Part shown: piece by piece, positions 18,459-27,368 of the stretch | Layout of the letters: every line of letters begins with the position of its first letter | Numbering within the stretch: the first letter of the stretch is position 1 | Source of the DNA: Caballeronia sp. NK8 | Lineage (GTDB): Bacteria > Pseudomonadota > Gammaproteobacteria > Burkholderiales > Burkholderiaceae | Reading direction: 5' to 3' | DNA length: 64,000 nt | NCBI RefSeq assembly: GCF_018408855.1 | Contig: NZ_AP024323.1 | Span: 1,116,001-1,180,000, forward strand | Translations under genes and position numbers: made by a program | The notes under the pieces: generated by a model | What the model saw: the letters and a program-made list of their open reading frames with translations, nothing else | What the model was told of the DNA's origin: nothing | Database searches by the model: none

Positions 18459-18794
18459 CTAATGACTGATCATCCAAGGCCGCCCCGCCGGCGACTTCAT
18501 CGCAGACCGCGCGGCATCGCCCGATGAGCCCACTTTCGGCTTGCAACACGCACATGAAGGTCCATGCCGATACCCAAGACTCTTCGAACTCGTCGGCGCA
18601 TGCGCGCTGCGCTCATTCGTCGCGCAGGCATCGCGCCGGCTCTGCGGCATCAGCGAAAGCATCGCCGTGCTCGTAATGGCGCGCGTCGTCTGCGTGCCGC
18701 ATTCGGGACACAGATGCGGCGCATCCCGATCCGCGATGCTGCGCATCACGTCGAAGCTGCCGCAAAATTCACATTCGTATTGATAGATCGGCAT
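18459..18794 (-). CDS. fmdB: FmdB-family zinc-ribbon protein
   Basis: Small protein of 111 residues starting MPIYQYECEFCGS, the hallmark of the FmdB/CxxC_CxxC_SSSS family. Zinc-ribbon cysteines are C8/C11 and those of LCPECG; an extra Cys pair occurs near the C-terminus (CACCKP). The name comes from a gene of the Methylophilus formamidase cluster, where it was proposed to regulate fmd genes; its biochemical role is not well established. It is the last gene of the amiS-fmdA-fmdB run, 67 bases after fmdA. The C-terminal half is poorly conserved, low-complexity sequence. Confidence 0.88.
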   Translation of the reverse strand: MPIYQYECEFCGSFDVMRSIADRDAPHLCPECGTQTTRAITSTAMLSLMPQSRRDACATNERSAHAPTSSKSLGYRHGPSCACCKPKVGSSGDAARSAMKSPAGRPWMISH

Positions 18795-18861
18795 GAGTCC
18801 CCCGCTCAGTGCAAGAAGGCGCGATGCGTGCCTCGCATCGCGCCGTTCGATCGCCTCGACG

Positions 18862-20094
18862 TCAGGCCTTGTCCTGCGACAGCGGAATATCCACGCCGCC
18901 CTTCACAGCCTTCACCGGGCCATCGGCGTTGGGGCGAATGTCGAAGTCGAAGATCTGCGTGGGCAGCCACAAGGTCGCGCACGCATTCGGAATATCCACC
19001 ACGCCGCTGATATGCCCTTGCACCGGCGCGGTCCCGAGAATCGAATACGCCTGTGCGCGCGTGTAACCGAACTTCGTCAGATATTCGATTGCGTTCAGAC
19101 ACGCCTGCCGATACGCGATATGCACGTCGAGATAATGCTGCTTGCCCGCTTCATCGACGGAAATGCCTTCGAAGATCAGATAGTCGTCGTAACGCGGCGT
19201 GATCGGGCTCGGCCTGAAGATCGGGTTCTTGATGCCGTACTTCGCCATGCCGTCCTTGATCACGCTCACGCGCATATGCACCCAGCCCGCCATTTCGATC
19301 GCGCCGCAGAACGTGATTTCGCCATCGCCCTGGCTGAAATGCAGATCGCCGACAGACAGCCCCGCGCCATCCACGTACACCGGGAAGAAGATCTTCGACC
19401 CGCGCGACAGATCCTTGATGTCACAATTGCCGCCATGCTCGCGCGGCGGCACCGTGCGCGCGCCTTCGGCCGCGGCTTTTTCGCGCTCGTTGCCCGTCAT
19501 CTTGCCCATGTGCGCGGTCGCGGCGAACGGCGGATTCGCGAGCGGCGGCACGCGGTCGGGCTGCGTCTTGATGAAATCGACCTCGCGCTGATTCCAGGTC
19601 GCGAGCAGCTTCGGATCGGGCAGACAGCCGATCAAACCCGGATGAATCAGGCCGGCGAACGAGACTTGCGGCACATGGCGCGACGTCGTGTAGAGCCCGT
19701 GGAAATCCCAGATGGACTTCTGCGCGAGCGGGAAGTGATCGGTCAGGAAGCCGCCGCCGTTCTTCTTCGAGAAGAAGCCGTTGAAGCCCCACTGGCTATC
19801 GGCCTTCGTGCCGATATCGAGCAGATCCACGACGAGCAGATCGCCCGGCGCCGCGCCGTGCACGCCGACCGGCCCGGATAGAAAGTGGACGATCGACAGA
19901 TCGATGTCGCGCACATCGTCCGCGGAATCGTTGTTCTTGATGAAGCCGCCGGTCCAGTCGTAGGTCTCCAGGATGAACTCTTCGCCGGGCTTGACCCATG
20001 CGGCCATCGGAATGTCGGGATGCCAGCGGTTGTGCACCTGCTCGTTATCGAATGCGGACTGATTCAGGTCGACCTTGATTAGCGTTTCAGCCAT
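18862..20094 (-). CDS. fmdA: Formamidase (acetamidase/formamidase family)
   Basis: Cytoplasmic amidase of 410 residues that hydrolyses formamide to formate and ammonia. Full-length match to the FmdA_AmdA family: opening VDLNQSAFDNEQVHNRWHPDIP, then GPVGVHGAAPGDLLVVDLLDIG, HPGLIGCLPD and the late FGYTRAQAYSILGTAPVQG. The start at 20094 is preceded by AAGGAG. It sits between the amide channel gene amiS (72 bases upstream) and fmdB, giving an uptake-plus-hydrolysis unit for nitrogen. The formate released could feed the formate dehydrogenase encoded at 57-62 kb; this link is inference. Confidence 0.95.
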   Translation of the reverse strand: MAETLIKVDLNQSAFDNEQVHNRWHPDIPMAAWVKPGEEFILETYDWTGGFIKNNDSADDVRDIDLSIVHFLSGPVGVHGAAPGDLLVVDLLDIGTKADSQWGFNGFFSKKNGGGFLTDHFPLAQKSIWDFHGLYTTSRHVPQVSFAGLIHPGLIGCLPDPKLLATWNQREVDFIKTQPDRVPPLANPPFAATAHMGKMTGNEREKAAAEGARTVPPREHGGNCDIKDLSRGSKIFFPVYVDGAGLSVGDLHFSQGDGEITFCGAIEMAGWVHMRVSVIKDGMAKYGIKNPIFRPSPITPRYDDYLIFEGISVDEAGKQHYLDVHIAYRQACLNAIEYLTKFGYTRAQAYSILGTAPVQGHISGVVDIPNACATLWLPTQIFDFDIRPNADGPVKAVKGGVDIPLSQDKA

Positions 20095-20166
20095 GACGAA
20101 TGTCTCCTTGTCGGATCAGGCCGGCTCGCATGCCGGCATAGGGACAGCACTTCGGTTGCAGCGTGA

Positions 20167-20679
20167 TCAGCTCAGCGTGCCGTTGAGCAAGAGGTAGCCC
20201 GGCAGCCAGCCGGTGAGAATGCCCGCGATCACCGTGACCGCGCCCGTCAGCTTCACGATGGGACGTTGCAGCGCGAGCAGTACGAAGAACAGCAGCCACA
20301 GGAACGCCCAGCCGAACCAGCAGAGCGCGAACCACACGGACCAAGCCGAACTCGCGTGCATGATCGAATCGATGCCGACGGGAATGATCGTGATCGCGAC
20401 GAACAGGCTGAACCAGCCGAGCCCGCGGCCATCGGCGCCGTTATAGCGATTGATCGCCACCCAGAAGTACGTGAACGTGAAGAGCAAGGTGAGCGCGGCG
20501 GCCTTGATCGATGCCGCGTCCGCGCCCGCGCCGAACGCGAGTTTCAGCGACGCGAGCAGGGTGATGCCGCCCGCGAAAACGTTGATGACCCAGATCTCGC
20601 GGTCGCCGATTTTTCCCAGCAACCAGAGCCCATTGAGAAACAGTACGGCGCCGACATAGAGCAAACACAAACCCAGCAT
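20167..20679 (-). CDS. amiS: AmiS/UreI-family amide or urea channel
   Basis: Membrane protein of 170 residues with six hydrophobic helices, starting MLGLCLLYVGAVLFLNGLW and containing FTYFWVAINRYNGADGRGLGW, both typical of AmiS/UreI channels that let short amides or urea cross the inner membrane. ATG at 20679 has GGAG closely upstream (GGAGATCAC). It lies directly ahead of the formamidase gene, so formamide or another short aliphatic amide is the likely substrate. Confidence 0.92.
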   Translation of the reverse strand: MLGLCLLYVGAVLFLNGLWLLGKIGDREIWVINVFAGGITLLASLKLAFGAGADAASIKAAALTLLFTFTYFWVAINRYNGADGRGLGWFSLFVAITIIPVGIDSIMHASSAWSVWFALCWFGWAFLWLLFFVLLALQRPIVKLTGAVTVIAGILTGWLPGYLLLNGTLS

Positions 20680-20817
20680 GGTGATCTCCTCATCGCGCAC
20701 GGGAGCGGCGCAAGGTGTTTGGCAGCGCGGCTTGGGACACGACTCATGATAGGGATGCGCTTCGCAGCGCGAATCCCCCAGCGCGAGGAATCTGTTTCGC
20801 CCGGATGGGGCATGCGG

Positions 20818-20837
20818 CCTCACCCAGTTGGGTGAGG
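20818..20837. promoter_or_regulatory. Perfect inverted repeat upstream of amiS-fmdA-fmdB
   Basis: Arms CCTCACCCA and TGGGTGAGG separated by GT. It lies 7 bases beyond the LuxR-gene stop and about 140 bases upstream of amiS. The tight centre and lack of a T-tract on the minus strand make an operator more likely than a terminator for the LuxR gene, but either is possible. Confidence 0.45.
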
Positions 20838-20844
20838 TTTCAGA

Positions 20845-21993
20845 TCAGAGGGATATGCAGATGCGGCCGTGCAGATGGACGAGTTCCATCTGGCTGTGCG
20901 TGTCGGTCTTCTGGAAGATCTGCTTGAGATGGCTGCGCGCCGTGTTTTCGGATACGTGCAATTCACGCGCCGCGCTTGCGATGGAATGTCCCGTGACGAT
21001 CAGCGAACTCATGCGCGCCTGCGCCGGGCTGAGGCCGAATTGCCGCACGAACGCGCAATCGGCGTGATCGTCTTCCGAAGGCACGTTGAGCGCCGTGACG
21101 ATGGCGAGGCGCCGCATCTCGCCGAGTTCCGCGCTGAATACGGCGCCGGCTGCGCGAATCGATATGACGCTCGGCTGCGAACGGCCCGGCGCGGAAAGAG
21201 AAAGCACTTGCGCCGCGCGCTCGTCCACGTCGGCCGACGCATGCGTCGCGCGGGCAATCGCTTCCTGCAATACGCGATGATCCGCGCTGGCGGCGGCAAC
21301 GATACGCCCTTCCTCGATCCGCAGTCCCGCCACGGCTTCGCACACGTCATGCGCGGCTCGATCGCCGAACACCATGCGCGCATCCGCATCGACGAGCATC
21401 GCCGCGCGCGCATGCGTGCTCACGATGCTTCTGAGCGCGCGATTCATGTCGTCGGTCTCGCGCAATCGCCAGCGCACGTCGAGCGCGAGCGTGAGATGCG
21501 GCAGCAGCGCGGCGAACGCGTTGCGTTCGCGCGGGCCAAAGCGTGGCTCATCGGGACCGCGATGCAGGTCGAGATAATAGACGAGCGTGTTGCGCCGCGC
21601 GATCACGCCGCACAGCCGATGATAAAGCCCGTGCGGCAGCATCAGCCCGCGATAGAAATCGGTCTTGACGAGTTCACGATTGCTGAGCAGTTCGTCGCCG
21701 GCCATCACGCGGCCTTCGCGATACGCATCGCTCGACAGGAACCACGGATTGCGCGATGCGTAGTCGGAAAGCGCCGCGCTCAACTGCGGATCGCGAGGCG
21801 CGGAATACAGCGCGAAGCCCTGACGCGTGGCGAAGCTATGACGCGCGAGCGCGGCCCAGCGTACGCGAAAGCGCTCGCGGATCTGGGTGAGCACGCCGGA
21901 CCAGGCGTCGTCGGAATCGCCGGCTGCGTGAACGCGATAGACAAGGTCGTCGCCGGCGACAGGTGCCACGGCGCTCGCGAACAGCGGCGTCAT
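20845..21993 (-). CDS. LuxR-type HTH transcriptional regulator
   Basis: Regulator of 382 residues. The C-terminal 60 residues form a GerE/LuxR helix-turn-helix: FGLSPAQARMSSLIVTGHSI, then ARELHVSENTARSHLKQIF. The long N-terminal part has no receiver aspartate and looks like a PAS/GAF-type sensory region, as in many orphan LuxR regulators. I start at ATG 21993 because GGAG lies five bases upstream; ATG 22047 is an alternative. It is on the same strand as, and directly upstream of, amiS-fmdA-fmdB, and divergent from the kinase gene at 22200, so it may control amide use. Confidence 0.85.
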   Translation of the reverse strand: MTPLFASAVAPVAGDDLVYRVHAAGDSDDAWSGVLTQIRERFRVRWAALARHSFATRQGFALYSAPRDPQLSAALSDYASRNPWFLSSDAYREGRVMAGDELLSNRELVKTDFYRGLMLPHGLYHRLCGVIARRNTLVYYLDLHRGPDEPRFGPRERNAFAALLPHLTLALDVRWRLRETDDMNRALRSIVSTHARAAMLVDADARMVFGDRAAHDVCEAVAGLRIEEGRIVAAASADHRVLQEAIARATHASADVDERAAQVLSLSAPGRSQPSVISIRAAGAVFSAELGEMRRLAIVTALNVPSEDDHADCAFVRQFGLSPAQARMSSLIVTGHSIASAARELHVSENTARSHLKQIFQKTDTHSQMELVHLHGRICISL

Positions 21994-22199
21994 GTCTGCT
22001 CCGTAACGGAATGTGGATGCGTCGGGAAAGATGCGAAACGACACCATGACGATGTCGCCTGCCAGTGTTGGCAGATGAACATGCACGGTCAATCGGCACA
22101 AACCCTCTCACGGCAAGTTTCAATATTGCGGCGATGCAGCTTTGAGCGAATAATCGGATCGTCCAATCGAAAGGCTTGCAGATCCGGTGGCCAACCGAC

Positions 22200-24941
22200 A
22201 TGCGAATCAAACGCGACTATCAATCCTGGGTGGCCAACGAGACACTGGAAGACTATGCGCTGCGCTACGCGGCCAGTTCGTATCGGCGCTGGTCGCCCGC
22301 GACGCTCGCCAATACCGCCATCGGCGGCATTTCGTTTCTTGCGCTCGAAGCCATCGGCGCGAGCATCACGCTGAGCTTCGGCTTTCATAACGCGTTCCCC
22401 GCCATTCTCGTCGTGTGCGCGCTGATCTTTCTCGTCAGCGTGCCGATCGCGTATTACTCGAGCGAAGCCAATGTCGATATCGACCTGCTCACGCGCGGCG
22501 CGGGCTTCGGCTATGTCGGCTCCACGATCACGTCGCTGATCTATGCTTCATTCACGTTCATCTTCTTCGCGCTCGAAGCGGCGATACTCGCGCAGGCGCT
22601 GGAACTGGCGGCGGGCATCAACATCGTGATCGGCTATCTGCTGTCTTCGTTGCTGATCATTCCGCTCGTGTTCTTCGGCGTCACGCTGATCAACAAGCTG
22701 CAGAGGTGGACACAGCCGCTCTGGGTGATCCTGCTGGTCGCGCCGTTCGTCTTCATCCTCTGGCAGGACCCGGGCGTGCTGCATCGATGGGCGGCATTTC
22801 CCGGCATCGGCGCGACGGCAGAGGCGCGCGGCGGCAGCATCGACGTCCTGCTGTTCGGCACTGCCGCCGGCGTGCTGTTCTCGCTGATGGGGCAGATCGG
22901 CGAACAGGTCGATTATCTGCGCTTCCTGCCGGATCGCACGGCGAAGAATCGCTTCGCATGGTGGGCCGCGATGCTCACGGCCGGTCCCGGCTGGATCGTC
23001 GTGGGCGGCCTTAAGCTTCTCGCGGGCAGCCTGCTCGCCGTGCTCGCGTTGCAGGACGGCCTGCCCGCGATCGATGCCGTCGTTCCCGTGCACATGTATG
23101 TCACCGCGTACCGGCATGTGTTCGAGAGTCCCGCGCTGGCGCTCGCGGTCGCAACGGTGTTCGTCGTGATCTCGCAGGTGAAGATCAACGTGACCAACGC
23201 GTATGCGGGATCGCTCGCGTGGTCCAACGTGTTCGCGCGGCTCACGCATTACCATCCGGGGCGCGTCGTCTGGCTCGTGTTCAACGTGATGATCGCGTTG
23301 CTGCTCACCCTGCTCGGCATCTTCAAGACGCTCGAAACGGTATTGAGCGTGTATTCGAATCTCGTGATCGCGTGGCTCGGCGCGCTCGTCGCGGACCTCG
23401 TCGTGCTCAAGCCGCTCGGCGTGAGTCCGCGCCGCATCGAGTTCAAGCGCGCGCATCTGTATCAGGTGAATCCGGTCGGCTGCGGTGCGATGCTGATCGC
23501 ATCGGTCGTATCGACATGCGCGTTCGCGGGGCTGTTCGGCGATTACGCGCGCGCGTACTCCGCGTTCATCGCGCTGTTCCTCGCGTTCGTCAGCGCGATT
23601 GCGATTGCCTATGCGACGGGCGGCCGCTATTACATCGCGCGAGTCGACGAGCGGCACGCCGATGTGCCGCGCACGCAGCTCGTGCGCTGTTGCATCTGCG
23701 AGCGCGACTACGAAGCCGCCGATATGGCGTGGTGCCCGTTCAACCAGGGCTCGATCTGCTCGCTGTGCTGCGGTCTCGACAATCATTGCCGCGACCGCTG
23801 CAAGATGCCGGCCGCATCGACCGTGGACGAACTTGCGCAACCGCCCGGGCCCAGCACGCTCGCGCCGCATTTCGGCCGGCGCATCGGGCGCTTCTTCGGG
23901 CTGTTCGTGATCGCATCGACCGCGACGGGGGCGGTGTTTCTGCTGTCGTATCGACTGATCGAAATTGCCGACGCGGCGGCGCGCGGCCAGATCGCCGATG
24001 TCCTGCTGCACACCTATGCGGCCACGCTGCCCCTGCTCGCGTTCGGCGCGTGGTGGATCGTGCTGTCGCAGGAAAGCCGCGAGCTCGCGCAAGGCGACCT
24101 GCTGCAGTCGCTGCACAACCTCGAAGCGACGCGCAAGGAACTCGTCGAGTCGGAACGGATGGCTTCGCTCGGCGGACTCGTCGCCGGTGTCGCGCACGAG
24201 ATCAATACGCCGGTCGGGATCGTCGTGAGCGCGGCATCGTACCTGCGCGACCGGACCGAAAGCATCAGCGAGAGCCTGAAGCGTCAGGATCTCACCGAGG
24301 AAGCGCTCGGCAATTATCTGCGCGATGCAGGGCAATCGACGCGCCTCATGCTCTCCAACGCCGATCGCGCCGCGCGTCTCGTGCAGAGCTTCAAGCAGGT
24401 TTCCGTCGATCAGGTCAGCGAGGCGCGGCGTCATTTCGATCTCGGCGAGTACATTCGCGAAACCGTGCTGAGCGTCGAGCCGAAGCTGCGCGGCACGCGC
24501 GTGGCGCTGCGCGTCGACTGCCCGCCCGGCATCCTGATGGACTCGTTTCCGGGCCCGCTCGCGCAAGTGCTGACCAACCTGATCCTCAACTCGCTCGTGC
24601 ATGCTTTCGCGCCGGGCGAGGTCGGGCATATCGTGATTTCGGCGCGGCGTTCGGGCGATACGCATGTCGTGCTCGAACATGCAGACGATGGCTGCGGCAT
24701 TCCCGACGAACTGCACGAGCGCATCTTCGAGCCGTTCTTCACGACCCGGCGCGGCTCGGGCGGCAGCGGTCTCGGCCTGCATCTCGCCTACGCGCTCGTC
24801 ACGCGCGCGCTCGACGGCACGCTCGCAGTGCGCAACGGCGCAAGCGCGGGCGCGGTGTTCGTGGTCACGCTGCCGCGCATCGCACGCTCGCGCGACGGCG
24901 CGATCCATGCTATACCGGGCGCTCAGGGAGAACAGACATGA
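22200..24941 (+). CDS. NCS1-permease/histidine-kinase fusion sensor
   Basis: Membrane protein of 913 residues. Residues about 35-470 form a polytopic domain resembling NCS1 nucleobase/cytosine permeases, with about twelve helices. A cysteine-rich stretch follows (about 496-545: CCICERDY, WCPFNQGSICSLCCG, then further Cys), likely metal-binding. Two more helices and a coiled coil (LLQSLHNLEATRKELVESER) lead into a kinase: H-box with His666 in VAHEINTP, N-box NLILNSLVHAF, G-boxes DDGCGIPDE and SGGSGLGLHL. ATG 22200 is chosen over TTG 22176. The layout mirrors transporter-kinases such as CbrA, which use another transporter family. The cognate regulator gene overlaps by ATGA. The formamidase operon nearby suggests an amide or nucleobase signal. 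Confidence 0.9.
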   Translation: MRIKRDYQSWVANETLEDYALRYAASSYRRWSPATLANTAIGGISFLALEAIGASITLSFGFHNAFPAILVVCALIFLVSVPIAYYSSEANVDIDLLTRGAGFGYVGSTITSLIYASFTFIFFALEAAILAQALELAAGINIVIGYLLSSLLIIPLVFFGVTLINKLQRWTQPLWVILLVAPFVFILWQDPGVLHRWAAFPGIGATAEARGGSIDVLLFGTAAGVLFSLMGQIGEQVDYLRFLPDRTAKNRFAWWAAMLTAGPGWIVVGGLKLLAGSLLAVLALQDGLPAIDAVVPVHMYVTAYRHVFESPALALAVATVFVVISQVKINVTNAYAGSLAWSNVFARLTHYHPGRVVWLVFNVMIALLLTLLGIFKTLETVLSVYSNLVIAWLGALVADLVVLKPLGVSPRRIEFKRAHLYQVNPVGCGAMLIASVVSTCAFAGLFGDYARAYSAFIALFLAFVSAIAIAYATGGRYYIARVDERHADVPRTQLVRCCICERDYEAADMAWCPFNQGSICSLCCGLDNHCRDRCKMPAASTVDELAQPPGPSTLAPHFGRRIGRFFGLFVIASTATGAVFLLSYRLIEIADAAARGQIADVLLHTYAATLPLLAFGAWWIVLSQESRELAQGDLLQSLHNLEATRKELVESERMASLGGLVAGVAHEINTPVGIVVSAASYLRDRTESISESLKRQDLTEEALGNYLRDAGQSTRLMLSNADRAARLVQSFKQVSVDQVSEARRHFDLGEYIRETVLSVEPKLRGTRVALRVDCPPGILMDSFPGPLAQVLTNLILNSLVHAFAPGEVGHIVISARRSGDTHVVLEHADDGCGIPDELHERIFEPFFTTRRGSGGSGLGLHLAYALVTRALDGTLAVRNGASAGAVFVVTLPRIARSRDGAIHAIPGAQGEQT

Positions 24942-26218
24942 CCGCGCCTTCATGGTTGCGCAGCGAACCGGCGCGCGCCGATGCATCGCGCGCGCTGGCC
25001 GGCCCGCAGGCTCCGCCGTGGCATGTCCTGCTCGTCGACGATGCGCCCGAGATCCACGAAGTCACCCGCCTCGTGCTCGCGGATGCCGCGTTCTCGGGCA
25101 GGCCGATCGAACTGGCGAGCGCGCTGTCCGCCGCCGAGGCGCGCGCGTATCTCGCGGCGCATCCGGGCACCGCGCTGATCCTGCTCGACGTCGTAATGGA
25201 AGCCGACGATGCCGGGCTCGAACTCGTGCGCCATATCCGCGACACGCTCGAAGACCGCGATGTGCAGATCATCCTGCGCACCGGCCAACCCGGCATGGCG
25301 CCGGAACGCGACGTCATCACGCGCTACGAGATCAACGGCTACTTTCTGAAGACCGAACTGACCGCGCAGAAGCTGACGTCCATCGTGGTCACCGGCTTGC
25401 GCACGTACGAGACGATCAAGGCATTGCGCTGCGCGCAAACGCTCGCCGCCGCGCCTGCAATCAACGACACCGACGGCCCGATCGATCGCGAACACGAGCG
25501 CGCGATTCGCGCGGATCTCGAAGCGGCCTTGCATGACGATACCTGGAGCGTTCAGGCGCTGCCGCAGATCGACCTTGCATCGAATGCGCTCAGGGGCATC
25601 GAGATGCAGTCCGCATGGCCGACGAAAGCCGGCACGCTATCGCCCGAACAGATCGCCGCGCTGACCGACGATGCCGCGCTGCTCCAGTCGCTCGACCAGG
25701 CGATGCTGCGTCGCGCGTGTGCCATCGCGCGCGATTGCCGCGATAGCGGCAACACGCCCGCGCCGCGCGTCTCGACGCCGTTGCTGTCGAAGCATCTCAC
25801 CGACGAGCAGTTGATCGCGATGGTGAAGACATCGCTCGCCGATTCGAAGCTCCACGGCGATGCGCTCGATCTGCAATTCAGCGGCGCATTGCTCGGCGCG
25901 CGCCGTCTCGCTGCGCGCGCGTTGCAGGCGCTGGATGTGTCGATCACGCTGGTGGATTTCGGTCTGGAGCGTATCTCGCTCTTCGATCTCCAGGCGCTGC
26001 GCCCGAACCGGATCAGGATCCACTCGAAGTTCGTGAAGGATGTCACGCATCAGAGCGAATGCGCGGTGGTTGCGCGCGCCATTATTGCGCTTGCGCATAC
26101 GCTCGGGCTCAGCGCCATCGCCGATGGCGTGCCGGATAGCGACGTTCTGCAGTTTTTCAGATGGGAAGGTTGCGATATTGGGCAAGGCGAGGCACTGGGG
26201 GCGCCGCGGGTGGTGTAG
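24938..26218 (+). CDS. Response regulator with degenerate EAL-like output domain
   Basis: Protein of 426 residues. The receiver domain (about 28-150) has acidic residues at LLVDDAPE, phosphoacceptor Asp84 in LILLDVV, a Thr in LRTGQ and a Lys in YFLKTE. The C-terminal half aligns in outline with EAL phosphodiesterases (PQIDLASNALRGIEMQSAW; LVDFGLERISLFDLQ; AIADGV), but the signature reads EMQ in place of EAL and other metal ligands seem lost. It is probably a catalytically inactive, c-di-GMP- or protein-binding output. It overlaps the kinase gene by ATGA, so the two form one two-component system. Its stop is 12 bases before the island repeat. Confidence 0.87.
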   Translation: MTAPSWLRSEPARADASRALAGPQAPPWHVLLVDDAPEIHEVTRLVLADAAFSGRPIELASALSAAEARAYLAAHPGTALILLDVVMEADDAGLELVRHIRDTLEDRDVQIILRTGQPGMAPERDVITRYEINGYFLKTELTAQKLTSIVVTGLRTYETIKALRCAQTLAAAPAINDTDGPIDREHERAIRADLEAALHDDTWSVQALPQIDLASNALRGIEMQSAWPTKAGTLSPEQIAALTDDAALLQSLDQAMLRRACAIARDCRDSGNTPAPRVSTPLLSKHLTDEQLIAMVKTSLADSKLHGDALDLQFSGALLGARRLAARALQALDVSITLVDFGLERISLFDLQALRPNRIRIHSKFVKDVTHQSECAVVARAIIALAHTLGLSAIADGVPDSDVLQFFRWEGCDIGQGEALGAPRVV

Positions 26219-26230
26219 CCGCGACGATCC

Positions 26231-26252
26231 AGCCTCGTGGCGGAAGGCAGCC
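26231..26252 (+). repeat. Island boundary repeat (attL/attR type) matching the selC 3' end
   Basis: Twenty-two bases that match 49554-49575 with a single mismatch (position 7, G here, A there). The core TGGCGGAAGGCAGCC is the complement of the last 15 bases of tRNA-Sec, including its CCA end. A duplicated tRNA 3' end 23 kb from the intact gene is the usual footprint of tyrosine-recombinase integration. Confidence 0.85.
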
Positions 26253-26492
26253 CACTCGCACTAATATCGGTACGCATTCCGCGCACGCCACCTGCGCGTC
26301 AAAAATCGACATGCGGAATCACGTACTTTCGCGCACGCAGCGTGTAAGATGTACGGCCCTATACAGCAGTTCACATTATTTCATTTTCGCTATCCATATG
26401 GGATATTGAATCGCCGATTTATTGCGACTCCTGATCGTTTATGCCTGCGACGATGGTTGTATGTAAACCCGTTTGTCACTCCGGAGGCTATT

Positions 26493-27368
26493 TTGAAACG
26501 ATCTGGTTATCTGTTGGTCGTCGCGCTGTTGCGTCTGTTTGCAATACTTCCTTACCCGTTCGTCGCAAGGCTGGGCAGCGCACTGGGCGCAGCCCTATAT
26601 GCGCTTCCAGGCAGGCGCCGGCACATTGTCCAGGTCAATCTTGGCCTTTGTTTTCCCGACATGCCGGCGAACGAACGCGACGCGCTCGCGAAAGAACACT
26701 TCCGGCAGGTCGTGCGCAGCTATTTCGAACGCGGCATTCAGTGGTTCGGTAGCGCGCAACGGGTCGAAAACCTCGTTCAAGTCCAAAGCGCGATTGACCT
26801 TGAAGACAAAAATGCGCCGCCCACGATTTTCCTGGGCTTTCATTTCGTGGCCATCGAAACCGGTTGTCTGTTTTATTCGATGAAGATGCCGGCTGCTTCC
26901 CTGTACACGCGTATGTCCAATACACGTCTTTGCGAGCTGGCCAGACGGCAGCGCGGCCGCTTCGGCGCAGAACTCATCGAGCGTTCGACCAGCGCCCGGC
27001 AAATCGTCAGGCTGCTGCAGACGGGCACACCCGTGATGCTGGCCGCCGACATGGATCACGGCGTCGACAATTCGGTGTTTGCGCCATTCTTCGGCGTTCC
27101 CGCCTGCACGCTGACGTCTGTTTCGCGACTGGCACGTTTGGGGCACGCACGCGTTGTGCCCTTCGTCACGGAAGTGCTGCCGGATTTCAAGGGATACCGG
27201 TTGAGGGTCTTCGAGCCGCTCAGCGATTTCCCATCCGGGAACGATGCCGATGACGCGGGTCGCATGAACGCGTTCCTCGAGACCCAGATCATGAAAATCC
27301 CAGCCCAGTATTACTGGGTACATCGACGGTTCAAACACCGTCCAGCGGGTATGGCCGCGGTCTATTGA
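26493..27368 (+). CDS. LpxL/HtrB-family lipid A acyltransferase homologue
   Basis: Membrane-associated acyltransferase of 291 residues. The N-terminal hydrophobic anchor is YLLVVALLRLFAILPYPFVARLG, split by Arg. The family H-x4-D/E catalytic motif appears as HFVAIE, and VMLAADMDHG and YYWVHRRFK are conserved late elements. The start is TTG at 26493: CGGAGG lies five bases upstream, while upstream in-frame ATGs have no ribosome site. It is the first gene inside the island, with no other lipid A genes nearby, so it may be an accessory late acyltransferase that changes lipid A or another glycolipid. Confidence 0.85.
   Translation: MKRSGYLLVVALLRLFAILPYPFVARLGSALGAALYALPGRRRHIVQVNLGLCFPDMPANERDALAKEHFRQVVRSYFERGIQWFGSAQRVENLVQVQSAIDLEDKNAPPTIFLGFHFVAIETGCLFYSMKMPAASLYTRMSNTRLCELARRQRGRFGAELIERSTSARQIVRLLQTGTPVMLAADMDHGVDNSVFAPFFGVPACTLTSVSRLARLGHARVVPFVTEVLPDFKGYRLRVFEPLSDFPSGNDADDAGRMNAFLETQIMKIPAQYYWVHRRFKHRPAGMAAVY

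Noticed and set aside
18541..19881. Plus-strand open frames opposite fmdB and fmdA
   Set aside because: High-GC shadow frames of well-supported minus-strand genes; no family features.
23219..24937. Long plus-strand frame that leads into the response regulator from inside the kinase gene
   Set aside because: It lies wholly within the kinase reading frame in another phase; the real regulator start is ATG 24938.
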